Positions 27,082 through 42,000 of a stretch of DNA of 64,000 bases are shown here, one piece after another; position 1 is the stretch's first letter, and each line of letters starts with the position of its first letter. The DNA is from Sulfitobacter albidus (GTDB lineage Bacteria > Pseudomonadota > Alphaproteobacteria > Rhodobacterales > Rhodobacteraceae). The notes under the pieces are model-generated. The model saw only the letters and a program-made list of their open reading frames with translations. It searched no databases and was not told the DNA's origin. The stretch covers positions 864,501 through 928,500 of the forward strand of contig NZ_CP073581.1 in the NCBI RefSeq assembly GCF_018200035.1, read 5' to 3'. The translations under genes were made by a program, and so were the position numbers.

Positions 27082-30000
27082 TCGCCCGCTGAATTCATCT
27101 CGACCCTGCGAGACCTGCTCGACAGCATGGTGCGGGATGGCGGCGGGGTCGGATCGGGCGACGCGAATTTTGCGTTTGATGGGATCAACAGCACCAGCTG
27201 GCTCGAAATTTCGACGAAGAATGAAATCCTCGAAAGCGTGCGCAACGGCGACTTTCAGCTGTTCGGCGGCGCGCTTGGCCCGATCATCGAATCGCTGGTG
27301 GAGACGGAGGTCGCTCAGGAGTTCCTCGCAGCCGATCCCGATCTTGCCGACTACATCAACTTCCTCGCCGATAATGACAGCATGCGAGAATACGGCAATC
27401 TCGCCGCTGACCTGACGTATATCTACCAGCGTCACGTTCAAAACACCTCGGACCGGATCGTCTACGACGCAACCATCGATCCCTTCTTTACCGATTTGGC
27501 TGATCGCGCGCTTGTGCTTCACATGATTGATCTGCTGACGCTGCTTCGTTTTTCGGCGGAGAAAAGCAACAATGCGCAGCCAAATTCTGATCCCGAAATC
27601 GAAAAGTGGCGCTATATCGCGCGCGAATTCATGGAGGCCTATTTCGACAACGAGATTGACCCCAACGGCCCAGACTACCTCTCCGAAAGCATCGCCGTCG
27701 CCGCCGGTTTCACGAACATCGCGGGCAAGGCGACGACCAGCGCAAAAATGCGTCATGCGATCGCCTATTCTGCGCTTGAGGAGTCGAGCGGTCTGGTGTT
27801 CGGCAATACCGGTATCCGGGCGATGGTCGATGACATTGACGAGCTTGGCTCCCTGCATGAGGCGACCGGCCTTGTCCGGTTCCAGAACTACTTTAACGGT
27901 CCCAAGAACCTGTTTTCGGCGGTATCAGAAGCAATTGTGCAATTTGCCGGACAGATGGCGCTGCAAGAAGTCGATTTCAAACAGCATACCGATCTGCGAC
28001 CCGAGCAGGGGATCCTGACATTCACGGCAGGTGGTGCGCATATCGACTTTGCCGATGACCCCGATGATGAGACGGCATCGGCCGATCTGATGTTGATCAA
28101 CCTGTCGTCGCACCTGTGGGAGCTCAACGACAGCGGCACCAATGTTGTCAACACGACGCGTGAAGTCGGACGGCTTGGGCATTGGATCAAGTCGGCGCTC
28201 TGGGCGACGACGCAGGACGATCAGCTTCTCGATCCGGAGGAGGCGACGGATTCCGCCTTTGCGCTGACCGGGCTGCCGCAGATCCTGCGCGCGGTTTACG
28301 GCGAGGGCGATGACGACCGCCAATGGCAGCTGACAGGTGTTGTCGGGCGGTTCATTCGTGAGGTGCAGATCGCGATAGACAATGCGTCCGGTGAGGAACA
28401 CCTTGCCGAGCGTAAACCTGCTCAGGGCGACAACGCTGCGGCGACCGAAGCGCTGTTCGATATGACCGCAAGCCTGTTCATCTCGGCCGATGTGGCGCAG
28501 ACGGTTTATGGTTCCAACGACAACACGATCTTTCTGCTCAGCGACGCGGATGACGAGGTCCATCTTTCACTGCGCAAATCGACCGAAGATAAGCCATACG
28601 ACGGCAGCGGGCAGGACATCGTCTTTGGTCGGCTGGGGGCGGATAAGGTCGTCGACTATTTCGTCGAAGATCAAAAGCGAAACGATGAAGGCCGCGATAT
28701 CGACGACATCTTCTATGCGACCCATCGCGAGATCGCCGCTGAAGAGGTATATCAGTCAGTCGTTTCCCGCAGCGTTGATGATGCTGAAAACGATGAATAC
28801 CGTTACTCCGCGTTGTTGGAGCCCACCCAAAGTGATGCGCTTGCGGAGCTGGGGCTTGAGCTGACGGATGTTTCGCTGCGCACGATCGGAGATGGCACGT
28901 TTGGAGGGGCGGAATTTGTGCAGTTGTCGATCGTGGATCGCAACGGTGGCGACCGATCTGATCCCTTCCGCGATCTCTTCCACGACGTCGAAACGATCAT
29001 CCTGTCGGAGAAAAGCGATCTCGCGCGGGTGCAGGAGAGCTGGCTGTCGGTGCCGCAGATCATCGACTTTGGCGCGTTCGAGAAGGGACCGGTCACGCAG
29101 CAGGACTTTGACGAGCTGGACTTTTCCGCGCTGGGCCGCGGGATCGAAATCGTCAATGGCTCGCTGCGGCTTCACGATGGGGGCGATGAGGCGCCGCGAC
29201 AGGGCGATCTCATGGAAACCTATGAGATGGTGTTTGGCCACGCGCTTGACGAATTGTTGCCAGGCTTCGATCCGCTTGAAACCGAGACGCCGCTGACGTT
29301 GATGAACGTCGAGAAATTCACCGGCACGGCGCAGGGCGATACATTCATTCAGGCGGCGGCCGGCATTGCGCTGGATAGCTTTGGCAACTGGGCCGAAGAC
29401 AACCGCCCCGGCGCGGTCGCGCACATCAATTCCGGGGCGGGCAACGACAACATCTATGTCATCAATCCCGGTTATTTTGACAAGGATGCCCCCATCCCCG
29501 AAAGCAAGGGCGGCGCCGAAGGCGGCGGCACCACTGCAAAGGGCGAGCTGCGGACCAAACTCGACGCCGGGGCGGGCGACGACTGGATCGTGGTCAAGGG
29601 AGGCAAAAAGGCGCTGACCGTTGGCGGTGACGGCGAGGACTGGATCTATAATACCTCGGCGGGGGGCGAGATCTACGGCGATACCAACCTTGGCGATGGA
29701 TCCGGCAGCGGAACGGGCGACAGCGATTTGATCTGGTGGGCGCCGGGCGTCACGATGAAGGACCCCGACGAGAACGACTATCTGCGCTATTTCGATCGGC
29801 CGCTGATCGGCGGCGCGCAGAACCTGCCGCTGGGTCCGGTACGCACGATCCTGCTGGACGCCATCGTCTCTGTCTCGGGCTTTGCGACCTACAAATCCGA
29901 AATCTATTACGACTATCTGACACCGCATATTCAGTATCAGCAGGTCGGCGATGAATTCTTTGTCATCAACCGCTTGCCGGGGGCTACCTCGACGGGGGGA

Positions 30001-33000
30001 GAGACCTGGGGCGCGGGCGCGCCCTCGACCGGCAATTCCATGCGGTTCCAGAATTTCGAGCAAAAGACGACCATGTGGGGCATCGCCTTTGCCGAAGGTT
30101 TCGACGAGGGCGAGCAGCCGATCAACGCCTGGACCGGCCTGCGCGAGGTCGTCAGCGGCAATGTCACCTTCAACGTCAACGCCGGGGGCGACATGTCGAT
30201 GCTTTTCAAGGACAGCAACCCTGTCCTTGATATCATTTCGTGGATTCCCGGCTTTCCCGGTGGGCTGACCCGCTGGATCCCGATGATCGAGCATGTTCTG
30301 GTGCAGGCAGGTGCGTCGGCGCTGAGGGCCAAGAACCTGCAGTGGGGCGAGGGTAACGACCCGCTGGTGATCGATCTGGACGGTGACGGGATCGAGACAT
30401 CGGCCATCGGCGATCTTGAGGTCTATTTCGACCTTGACGGCGATTTCTTTGCCGAGCGTACCGGCTGGCTCGATGCCGATGACGGGTTTCTCGCGCTGGA
30501 TCGAAACGGCGACGGGCTGATTTCGGACATCACCGAGCTTTTTGGCGGGCCGGGCCTGTCGGGCTTTGCCGAGCTGCGCGACTATGACGACAATGACGAC
30601 GGGGTGATTACCGTCGAGGATGCGATCTGGGCCGATCTGACGATCTGGCGCGATTTCGATCAGGACGCGCAGACGGACGCGGGCGAGCTATCGTCGCTCG
30701 ATAGCAACGGTATCACCCGGATTGACGCCTGGGGCCAGGACATGGGCGATTTTGTCACCCCGGCCAAGACGCGGCTCTTGCGGGAGGGGGATGTGACCTT
30801 TGCCGACGGGCGGGTGACCAAGCTTTACGACGCGATCTTTGACGCAAGCGAGACCTTCACCGCCTTCCGGGGCGAGATCGGGATCACGGCTGCCCCCAAG
30901 CTGGAAAGCCGCGGTTTTGGCAATCTGGTCAACCTCGACGTGGCGATGGCCAACGATCTGGAACTGGCCGATATCGCGCGTGCCGCCGCCGACGGGATGA
31001 CGACCATCGACATGCGCACCCTGCGCGCCGAGGTGGGAGAGACGCTGAGCCTGTGGGGCTTTGCCCAGGCGCAATCGCGTGAGCTGACGCCTGTGCGGAT
31101 CGGTGATGTGGACGGCACGCAGACGGTTCTGGACCGCGCGATCTGGGTTGAGGACGCAACCGGCGGCTACTGGCAATTGGCCAGCGGCGCGCCCGTGCTG
31201 GATGCGGGCGGCGTGCAAATCGACCGGCCGACGATGGCCGATGTGCTGGCGCTTGAGGGCGGCTGGCAGATCACGCAGGCGTTCTCCCCCGCGACGCGCG
31301 CCGCGGCGCTGGAGCATCGCAGCGAACGGCCCTTCCTCGTCGAGGTTATTGACGGGGTCGCGACCGTGCTCGACTGGGGGACCCAACAGCCCGATGGCAG
31401 CTGGCAGCTGGCCAGCGGCACGCCGATCACCGACGCGCAAGGCGCCCCCATCGCCGCGCCCACGCTTGAGGAGGTGCTGGCGCAGGCCGCCACGGTGGGC
31501 CAGCAATGGCGCGCGGAATCCTTCGGGTTCAACCCGCTCAACGACGTGGCCGTGCAAGAGATCGGCGTGCGGCAAGTCGACGGCATCGTGACCGATTACA
31601 CGGTCGAGATCACCGACCAGAACGGCACATTCCACGTCTGGGCGCGCAATGTCGACCGGGCGCTGGAGCTTCAGGCGAAATACGGCACCGCTCAGGAATT
31701 CAACCTGCGCAACTTCGAGATCGATTTTGACACGCTCGATGAGGTGAACTCCACCGACGACAGCCAGTTCCGAGTGGAGATCCTGACACCGGGGCAGATG
31801 AATTTTGCGCTGGCCTTTGCCGGGTTCGAATTCCAGCCGCAGATGCTGAGCGGCACAATCGACGCGCAGACGGGCGTGTTGTCCTACACGGTCTCGCCAC
31901 GGTCCGATACGGGCATTGCGGGGCCGGATGGCTATGTCTCGGGCATCAATCAGGTGATCGCGCTGCTCGACGAGGTGGTGCCGAACTATATCCAGACGGC
32001 CAATGGCTATGCCATGCGGCTGGCGTTTCAGGGCGGGCTGGCCGATTTTGCGCAGGGCATCGCTTATGACGCGCAGATCGACGCCTACCGGCCCACCACC
32101 GACGAGGAACTGATCCCGGTCTTCGACGCGATATTCAAGGCGCTGCCGGGCGACTATCAGCCGGCGGTCGAATACCTGCAATCCTGGGCCGAACTGCTGG
32201 CGCAGGTCATCCCCGACTATGCGCCGAGCGGAGAGAACAACGACGGCGGGCAATCGGTGCGCGCCGACAAGGTGTTCGTGCTGCAAAACCTGATCCCCGC
32301 GTTCGAGCGGAACGCCTCACCGCTGGATCTGGCCGCCGCGATGTACGCGATGCAGCTCGACGAGGGGCGGCTGCGCATGGCCGCTGATGAGACCGTCACG
32401 GAGGTTCTGGGCACCACGGGGACGGATTATTTCTATCTCGCGGACGGCGATCAGACCCTTCTGGGCGGCGACGGGGAGGATGCCTATTTCGCCGGTGAGC
32501 TGACTGGCCACGACACGATTACCGACTACGACGACGGAGATCTTGATGATCTGCGGCTGACCGGGGTGACGCCGGACGACGTGACCTTTGAGCGCAAGGG
32601 CCAGGATCTGGTCATCAGCTACAACGACCTCGACAAGTCGATCACCGTGAACGATCACTTCCTCGGGGAGCTCAACCCGCTGCTGGCGGGCGGGCGTCAG
32701 GACAGCGGCGTCAACCATATCGTGTTCGGTGATGGCACGGTCTACGACCGTTTCCGCATCTCGCTGGAGGTCAGCGAGGAGCGCGACACCTTCGACGAGA
32801 TCATCGGCTCAGGCTCGGCGGATGTGCTGCGCGCGGGGCTGGGCAACGACATCATGCGCGGCGGCGCGGGGGGGACTACTATTACTACACCGGCGGTCAG
32901 GACCTGATCGGCGAAGAGACCGATTTCTTCAACTCGGCCAGTCAGGCGGGGATCGGGCCGCTGAAGGGCGGGGTGGACTACCTGTATTTTGCCGAAGGTC

Positions 33001-36000
33001 TGCGCCTGTCGAACATGAAGTTCGTGCGCGAAGCCGACGGAGACGATCTGACGATCCTGATGCTCGATAACGACGGGGTCGAGACCGGCGACAGCCTGAC
33101 CATCGAGAAACAGTTCTGGGGAATGCGCAATCCGATCCCGGGCGCGCTGGGCGAATTCGACCCGTCGCTTGAATTCGACTATGTCTCGCCCTTCATGATC
33201 GAACGCTTCGTCTTTGACGGGGGTGCCTCGATCAACGTGGAGCGGATGATGCAGCTGGTGCTGCAACAGGCCGCGACCGCGGGCGACGATGCGATCTACG
33301 GCTTTATCGGCGACGATGAGCTGTCGGGCGGGGCGGGCGACGATTTCCTGACCGGTCTGGCGGGCGGCGACACCTATTACTTTGGCCGGGGCGACGGCGA
33401 GGATGTGATCCTCGACAATGATCTGAGCGTCGTGATCCTGGGCGAAAAACCCAAGGACCGCCTGATCTTTGGCGATGATCTGCGCTGGACCGACTTTGAT
33501 TTCCTGCGCGATGGGGCGAGCGACACGTTGCGCCTGATGGTGCGCGGCACCGACGACGGCGTGGTGCTGACCGACTACCTCGAAACATTTCCTTTCATCG
33601 GCTACATCAACCGGATCGAGGACATTACCTTTGGTGACGGGACCAATTGGGAATGGACCAAGCTGCTGCAGCACTACGTCGACATCGCGCGCACCGATGG
33701 CGACGACACGATCTATGGCTTCAACGTCGCTGACAGCATTGATGGAGGCCTGGGCGATGACCGGCTGGTCGGCATGGGCGGTGGCGATATCTACGTGTTC
33801 CAGCCGCTGCACGGCACGGACGTCATTCTGGACGCGGGCGGGGCCGACCGGGTCGAGATGCGCAATATCGCCTTTGCGGACATCGAATTCGACCGGACCG
33901 CGCTTGATCTCATCATCCGCCTGCGCTCCACCGGTGAGACGCTGACGCTCGAAAACCAATACGTGCGCGCGCAAAAACAGGCATTCGCCGTCGAGGAGTT
34001 CATCTTTGCCGATGGTACGCTGGTGCACACGGATGTGAACCCCGAGGATATCGACCTCATCGGCACCGCCGCCGATGAGATCATCGAAGGTTCAAACTTT
34101 GCCGAGCGGATCGACAGCCGAGGCGGGAATGACACGATCATCGGGCGTGACGGCGGGGATACCTACGTCTTTGATGCAGGCTACGGCAACGATGTGATCA
34201 TCGACGTGCGCGAGCGCGCCAGCTGGGACGATCGCCGCCACGTGCCCGATCCGGTCTATGACACCGTGGATCTGGGCGGGGACATCACCCGCGACAACAT
34301 CCTGTTCACCCGTGACGGCGACGATCTGGTGATCGAGATCGACCAGCGCCCCGATACGCTGCGCATCCGCGACCAGTTCAAAAGCACCGCGCACGGGGTC
34401 GAGCGGTTCAAGTTCTTTGATGGTTCGATCATGACGATCCGCGAGGTTGAACAGGATCTCAACATCGAGGGCGGCAACCGCGGCGACAACGTGCTGACCG
34501 GGGTTATGGATCAGGAAAACGTGCTGGACGGGCGGCAGGGCGACGATCTGCTGATCGGCGGCAACCGCGCCGACAGCTACGCCTTTGGCGTGGAATACAA
34601 CCTCGACCGGATCGAGGAGCAGGTGGACAACGGCACCGTCGACCGTGTTGTTTTTGGCGCAACGGTCGATCCCGAAGCGCTAATCCTGCGGCGCGACGGC
34701 GACACGCTGATCATCGATCTGGGCAACGGCACCGACGTGCTGACCATCGTGGACGGGCTCGGCGCGCGCACCATCGAAGTCTTTGAATTCGCGGGCAACG
34801 TCACATGGACGCTCGATGAGGTCCGCGCGCGGATGCTGCTGGGCAGCGACGGCGACGACCGCTTGATCGGTTTCGAGACGCGTGATGACACGCTGGACGG
34901 TGGGGCCGGATCGGACGCGATGGAGGGGCGCGGCGGCGATGACACCTACCGCTATGGCTACGGGCATGGCGACGACAGCGCCTTTGACAGCGGTGGCGTG
35001 GACAGCGTCGTCTTTGGTGTGGGGATCACCCAGGCGGATGTTGTTTTTGACGAGGTCGGCAACGATCTGGTCGCCACCCTTGCGGGAACGGGCGAGACGC
35101 TGGTGATCCTGGGCGGTGCGGGCACCGGTAGCACGAATTGGGTTGAGACCTTCGCCTTTGAAAACGGCACCGTGCTGAGCGTCGAAGAGATCCGCGCAGG
35201 CATCACGGCAAGCCAGACCAACGCGGGCATGGACCGTTTCGACGCGCGCGCGCTTGGCGCCGATTTCCCGTTGCAGCCGGGACGCGGGTTCGACTCCGTG
35301 CAACTCGACAATGACGCCACGATGTATTTCAGTCGCGGCGACGGGATCGACACCGTCTGGACGGGATACCGCACCACCGGCACCAAGATCGTGTTCAACG
35401 ATCACGCCTCCACCGAGGTCACGGTGCGGATCACGGCCGTTGACGGCCCTGATCTGATGCTTGATTTCCCCGACAGCGGCGATCAGGTGATCCTGGTGCG
35501 CGCGCGCACCGACACCGTGCCGCCGCTTTTGGTATTCGCCGATGGCGTGGTCTGGGACCGCACGGCGCTGATGCGCGCGCTCACCGCGGCGCAGGCCACC
35601 GACGGGGACGACCTGCTGGTCGGCTCCTCGCTCGAGGACGTATTCGAGGGCGGGCGCGGTGACGACGATCTGCGCGGCGGCACCGGCGACGATACCTATC
35701 TTTTCAGCCGGGGCGATGGGCGTGACGTGATCACTGACACCGCGGGGACGGATGTTTTGCTGATCGAGGGTTACCTCTATAGCGAAATGACCGTTCGCCG
35801 TCCTATCGGCGCCAGCGAAAGCGGGTCGGTGACCACGAATGACATGGTGCTGACCTTTGACGGCACCGACGACGAAATCGTGCTGCGCTATTCCACCAGC
35901 TTTGCGGGCATCGACCGCGTCACCTTTGGCGATGGTACCGAAATCACGCTGGAACAACTGCTCAACCTCACATCGGGGGCGGGAACCGAATTTGACGATC

Positions 36001-39000
36001 TGCTGATCGGCACTACGCTGAGCGAGACGCTCGAAGGCGGGCGCGGCGACGACACCCTCGACGGCGGGGCGGGCGACGACCGGTTTATCATCCGGCGTGG
36101 CGATGGGCGCGATGTGATCGACGAAAGCGGATCGAGCGGCGACGCCAACGTGCTCGAGCTGCCCGATCACCTGGAAGGTGAGGTGCGTGTCATCGCCTCA
36201 CCCGGCGACAGCAGCAACGACATCATCCTCGATCTGGGCGGCAGCCAGCGTGTCACCCTCGAAAACGGGTCCAGCAACTTTGCGCGCGTCACGCAGGTCG
36301 TCTTTGCCGACGGAACGACCTGGGACCGCACCGAGATCAACGCACGCGCCAACGCGCACTACAACACGTTGCAATTCGAGGCGCAGATCCGCCCGGTCGG
36401 CAGCGCGCCAGTCGTCTCGACGCCCGCCTCCGAAATGCTGGTCGGCTTCTCGCCCAGCACCGATTTCATCTTCCAGCGCGGCGGCGGGCAGGACCGGATC
36501 GAGGATTCGGGCGTCAACAACACGCTCCGGCTGACCGGCTATACCCTGGCGGAGGCGGAGTTCGCCTATGCCGCGACCGGGCCGAACGAGCTGGTCATTA
36601 CATTTGCGGACACTGACGACCGCGTCGTGATCGAGGATGGATTCGATTACAGCAGCTACAACGGTCAGAACCGTCAGACCATCGGCAGTTTTATCTTTGA
36701 CGATGGCGTGTTGACGCCGCAGCAGATCACCCAGCGGATCATCGACGGGCAAAGCACCGCGGGTGACGACGAGATCCACTCCCTCAGGACGCCGACGACC
36801 ATCGAGGCGGGCACCGGCAACGATACCCTGCGCGGCGATCTGGACGACAGCACAATCGTCTTCCGCGCGGGCGACGGGCAGGATGTGGTCGCGGCCCGTT
36901 CTGGCAACGGCAATGCGACAATCGACATTCGTGGCCACGCGCCCACGGATGTGACCGTCACGCGCGATGTCTACCAGCAGCAGGGATTTATCCTTACTTT
37001 TTCGGGCAGCGATGACAGCCTCACGCTGCGCGGGCAGGGCCGCGACGGGGCGAACCAGATCGAACAGATCCTGTTTGAGGACGGCACGATCTGGGATGTG
37101 GCGACACTCGATGCGATGGCGATCACAACAACGGTGCCGCTTCTGGGCGGCGCGGACGGGCCGACCGACGGCAACGACACGCTGACCGGCACCGGCTTTA
37201 TCGAGATCTTCGAGGGCGGGCGCGGCGATGATGTGATCGACACCGGAGAATTCTTTGGCGATGGCGATTTCGATACGGTCGTCTTCCGGCGCGGTGATGG
37301 TCAGGATTTTGTCTACTCCAGCCGCTACATCGGTGATCTGACGATCAGCCTGCCGGATCTCAATCAGGCGCAGATCCGTCTGTTGCCATCGGTATTCGCC
37401 GGGGTTGAGGCGCCGGTTATCGACGGGGCGGGTCCGACGGATGATCTGATCATCGAGGTGATCGGCACGTCGGACCGGATCTGGATCGAGGACGGCTTGT
37501 ATGCGGTCACGGATATTCAGTTTGCGGACGGCTCCGCCCTGTCCGGCAATGAGATCGCGAACGCGCTCGACGACTGGCCAGAAGCGCCGACGGAGGAGTT
37601 TACCCCCCCGATCGAGATCCCGCCGTTTGTCACGAGCTTTGACCTCGATCCGGGCGATCAGACCTATTTCATGGGCTACGCCGAAGTCTGGGGCACGCAG
37701 ACCATCGTGCTTAACCATACCGGCGGCGTGGATACGTTGCGGATCTTTGATGATCCCGGGTTCAGCCACGAAGGTGAAATTCACGTCAATCTCGGCGCCG
37801 CCGCCACGGCGGATGTCGAGGCGTTCCTGATCGGCGATCCCAACAGCTTTGGCGATGTGGATACGCTGGTCATCGACTGGGGTGTTCCGGGCGATCTGGT
37901 GATGATCGGCAGTGCGACGGGGGGCTTTGCGGGCACCGATGTGTCCCACGTGCAGACCGCCGATGGCCTGATCCCGGTTGCTCAGCTGATCGCGGATGCA
38001 CAGGCCGCAGAGCTTGCCGATCCGCGCCGTTTCGAGGGCGCGTTCGATTTCATCCGGGGCACGGATACCGGACGCTTCATCGTTGAGATGCCGGCGGATG
38101 AAGGGGGGCCCGGCGGCCCGGATGGCCCCGGAGGCCCGGATCGCCCGGTCACAGTCGACAACCCCGACCTTGAGGGTGGCGGGGATTTCCCCGATTTCCC
38201 TGGTGATGATTTCCCAGCCGGGCCGGGCACGATGGTGTCGCTCACTGGCGTGAGCGTGGACGAGCTGTCGATGGCGCTGCGCGGCGACCGCTACGTGCTT
38301 GAGATTGCGCCCCGGGCGGGCGATGGCAGCGATGCCGCGCAGATCTGGCTCACGACCCCGTTCGAGATGGAGAACCTGACGCTCACGCTCGTGGACGCGC
38401 AGACCGACCTGAGCGGCACCGAGTTGATCGCGATGCTGACCGAGGATGGCAGCGGCGCGACGGCGGGCGATGATTATCTGATTGTCGAACCCTTTGACCT
38501 CGGCACAACAAGTGGGCTTGAGGGGGATGATCTGGTCCTGTCCCGTGCCTCCGATCTCGCGCTTGTCTACCGGCGCGGAGACGGGGACGATATCGTCAGG
38601 GTGCAATCCTTTGACACACCGCAGGTCGATCTGACGCTTGAGGGTATTGCGCCCGAGGCCGTCACGCTGGTGTTGCAGAACGCGCATCTGCTGGTGCGCA
38701 TCGCGGAAAGCGCACCGGGTGCGGGCGACGGCGGCACGATCCGTCTGGTTGAGACGCTCAATGCCGCCTCCGCGACCGGGACCGCGCTGCAACAGATCAG
38801 ATTTGCCACCGGCGGCACGGTCTGGACGGCGAGCGACATCGCGGCGCTGTTGATCCCGCCCGCGCCCGAAGCGACGGACGGCAATGATCTGGTCGACGGG
38901 CCGACACAGGACGCCACGTATGAGCTGGGATTGGGCGATGACGTGGTCATCAGCTCTGGCAACGATGAAGTCTACATCTACACCGCCGGGGACGGCCACG

Positions 39001-42000
39001 ATGTCATCGACGACAGCGGGTACGACGGAACGGATGTGCTGCGCTTTGCCGATCTGGCAATCGGTGACGTGCGCTTTGAGCTTGACGGCGATGACGTGGT
39101 GCTGCGCATCGACGCCGATGCGGCTGCGGGGGTCGCCGAAGGGTCCGTGCGCCTGATCGACGCTTTTGACGATCCGCTGGCGACCAATTCCCGGATGCTG
39201 GACCGGTTCGAGTTCACCGATGGGACGCTAAGCGCGGGCGATGTGCTGGACGCGCTTGTCGCCGGGCAGGCAACCGACGGTGCCGACCGGATCGTAGCGA
39301 CAGAGCGCGACGAGACCATCGCGGCGGGCACGGGCGACGATACCGTTGCCGGGGGCAGCGGCGCGGATGTCTACCAGTGGCGCCACGGGGACGGCGATGA
39401 CACGATCCTCGACATCAGCGAACGCAATCGGGACGGGGCGCGGCTGGAGGTGTCGGAATACGGCGCGATCAACCGGCTCGAGCTGATCGGCGTCACGGAA
39501 AGCCAGCTGGATTTTGCGATCACGACCGAAGGGCTTGCCGTCCGCATCGCGGAAAGCGCGCCGGGGGCGGGCGACGGCGGGCGTCTGGTGATGGCGGGCA
39601 CGGTAACGGGGCAGGATTCGCCCTATACCGCCTTCTCGAATCCCGGAGTGGATGCGGTGATTGTCGGGGGAGCAGTGCTCTCGACCGGCGACATCATCAG
39701 CCGGATTCTGTCCAACGCGGCAACCGACGGAGCGGATTACCTCACCGGGTCGGATCTGGCCGAAACGCTCGAGGGCGGGCCGGGCGATGATCTGCTCGAA
39801 GGGGAGGGCGGCGACGATACCTTCCTCTGGACCCGTGGTGACGGCAACGATCACATCTCGGATGACGTCTATAACTTCCGCGAAACGGACATTCTGCGGC
39901 TGGTGAACGTCGATCCTTCGGCAGTGACACTGAAATCCGGGTTCGAGAGTGACCTTGAATTGATCGTGGCACCCAGTGCTATCGGCGCCGGCGACGGCGC
40001 GCGCCTCACGCTCGACGGGTCGAACGATGGCGGCTACCGCGGCGTGGACGAGATCCATTTTGACGATGGCACCGTCTGGCGGCGGGGGGATTTTGCGGAC
40101 ATTATCGCGGCGGCACAGGTCGCGACCGACGGCGACGACCGCCTGCTGGGAACTTCGGGCGCCGATACGCTTGCCGGTCTGGGGGGGACGACCGTCTGCT
40201 GGGCGGCACGGGCGCGGACGTCTACCGCTACGCGCGGGGCGATGGATCGGATGTGATCGTCGATACCACAGGTGCGGCGGACACGCTGGAACTGTCGGGC
40301 TTTTCCGAGGATGAGGTCACATTCGACCGGCGCGGCATCGCGGGTGAGGATCTGATCGTGCGTCTGCCGGGTGGCGCGCAAGTCACGGTGATCGGCGCGC
40401 TGGCCGATGGGGTGAGCGCGCTGGCGCAGGTGGTGCTGACCGACGATGGCACAACCTGGCCAATGGCGCAGATCACCAGCAGGCTGATCGCCGCGCAGGC
40501 GACCGAGGCCGACAACATCGTTCTGGGCACCGACGGCGCGGATGATCTGACCGGCGGGGCCGGTGCCGATCTGGTCTCGGGCGGAGAGGGCAACGACACC
40601 TACCGCTTTGCCGCCGGTGACGGCGACGACCGTTTCATTGACGAAGGCCGCGACAGCGGTGACACGCTGGTACTCGACGGGCTGAATACGGGCGATCTGG
40701 CTTACGCGCTGCGCGCGGGGCCTCTGCGCGATGACCTGGTGCTGGTGTTCCAGGGCGGGCGCGACCGTATCGTGATCGAGAACGCGCTGGAGCCTGCGGT
40801 CAGCTGGAACGCGGGCACCGGGGTCGAGGGTGTGGACCGCATCGTCTTTGGCGATGGCACCGAATGGGACCGCGCCGAGATGCGCGTACAGGCGCTTGAT
40901 TTTGCGCAAGGCGCGGGCAGTGAAATTGTTTGGGGTTTCTACGGCGACGATGTGTTCACCGGCAGTGCGGGCAACGACACGATCATCGGCAGCTCTGGCA
41001 ACGATCTGTATGTCTTCCGCAAGGGGTTTGGCCACGACCGGATCGAGGATCTGGACACTTACCGCGCCTCTGAAGTCGATGTGCTGGATTTGCAGGATTT
41101 CGTCTCCAGCGAAGTGGCCGTCGCACGGCTGTTCAAGGGCAGCGACAGCGTCATCCTGACCTTTGCTTCCACCCCTGACGACAGTCTGACCATCGTGGAC
41201 GCGCTGGCGCAGACGACCGCCGCGATCGAGGAATATCGCTTCTCTGACGGGCAAATCTGGGACCGTGCCACCCTGCTGACGCTGCTGGACAACAACGCGC
41301 CCGTGGCGGGCAACGATGGCTATTATTCGGTCACCGAAGGCGAGCAGATCGTACTGACGCCGGAGACGCTGCTGCGCAACGACTTCGACGCTGACAACGA
41401 CACGGTGACCATCATCGCGGTCGACGGTGGCGCCGATGGTTTTGCCGAGCTCGACGCGCAGGGGCGGGTCGTGTTTACGCCCGTCGAAGGGTTCGCGGGT
41501 GCGACGCAGTTCAGTTACACGATCTCGGACGGGCGCAACGGCCAGGCGACGGCCAGCGTGGATCTGCGCGTGCGTCCCGTCGCCGAGGCGCGTGACGACA
41601 GCGGCTTTACCTTGGCCGAGGATGGCTGGATCAGCATTCCCGCCGCGCGTCTGTTGTCCAACGACATCGACGGCGACCGTTTGCAGATCGGTCAGGTCGG
41701 CAACGAGATCGGCGGCACCGCCAACCTCAACAGCGCGGGGGAGATCACCTTCACCCCCTTCGCCAACTACAACGGCGAGGCGTCGTTCACCTATACCGCG
41801 ACCACACCCGAAAACGGTGTGGCCGAGGCACGGGTCAGCCTGACCGTGACGGCGGTGAACGACGCGCCCGTCGCGCGGGCCGATACCGGGTTCGAGACCT
41901 TCGAAGATCGCGATTTCCTGATCCCCACCTTCCGTCTTTTGCAAAACGATTTCGACGTGGACGGTGACGCGCTGACCCTGCAATCGGTGCAAAGCTCCGC

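Larger units (their letters stand above)
32410..41290 (+). repeat. array of about 21 degenerate RTX modules in the giant protein
   Basis: Residues 1967-4927. Each unit of roughly 110-180 residues begins like ATDGDDLLVGS, has one or two GGxGDDxL turns, then a strand pattern YxFxRGDGxDVIxD. It continues with a beta-rich tail ending FxDGTxWDxxxL. Copies vary in quality: those near 35630, 36000 and 39750 are close to consensus, while those near 35240, 36400 and 37640 have lost the GGxGDD core. Both frameshifts of the gene fall in GGxGDD turns, where G runs are longest. Confidence 0.8.
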
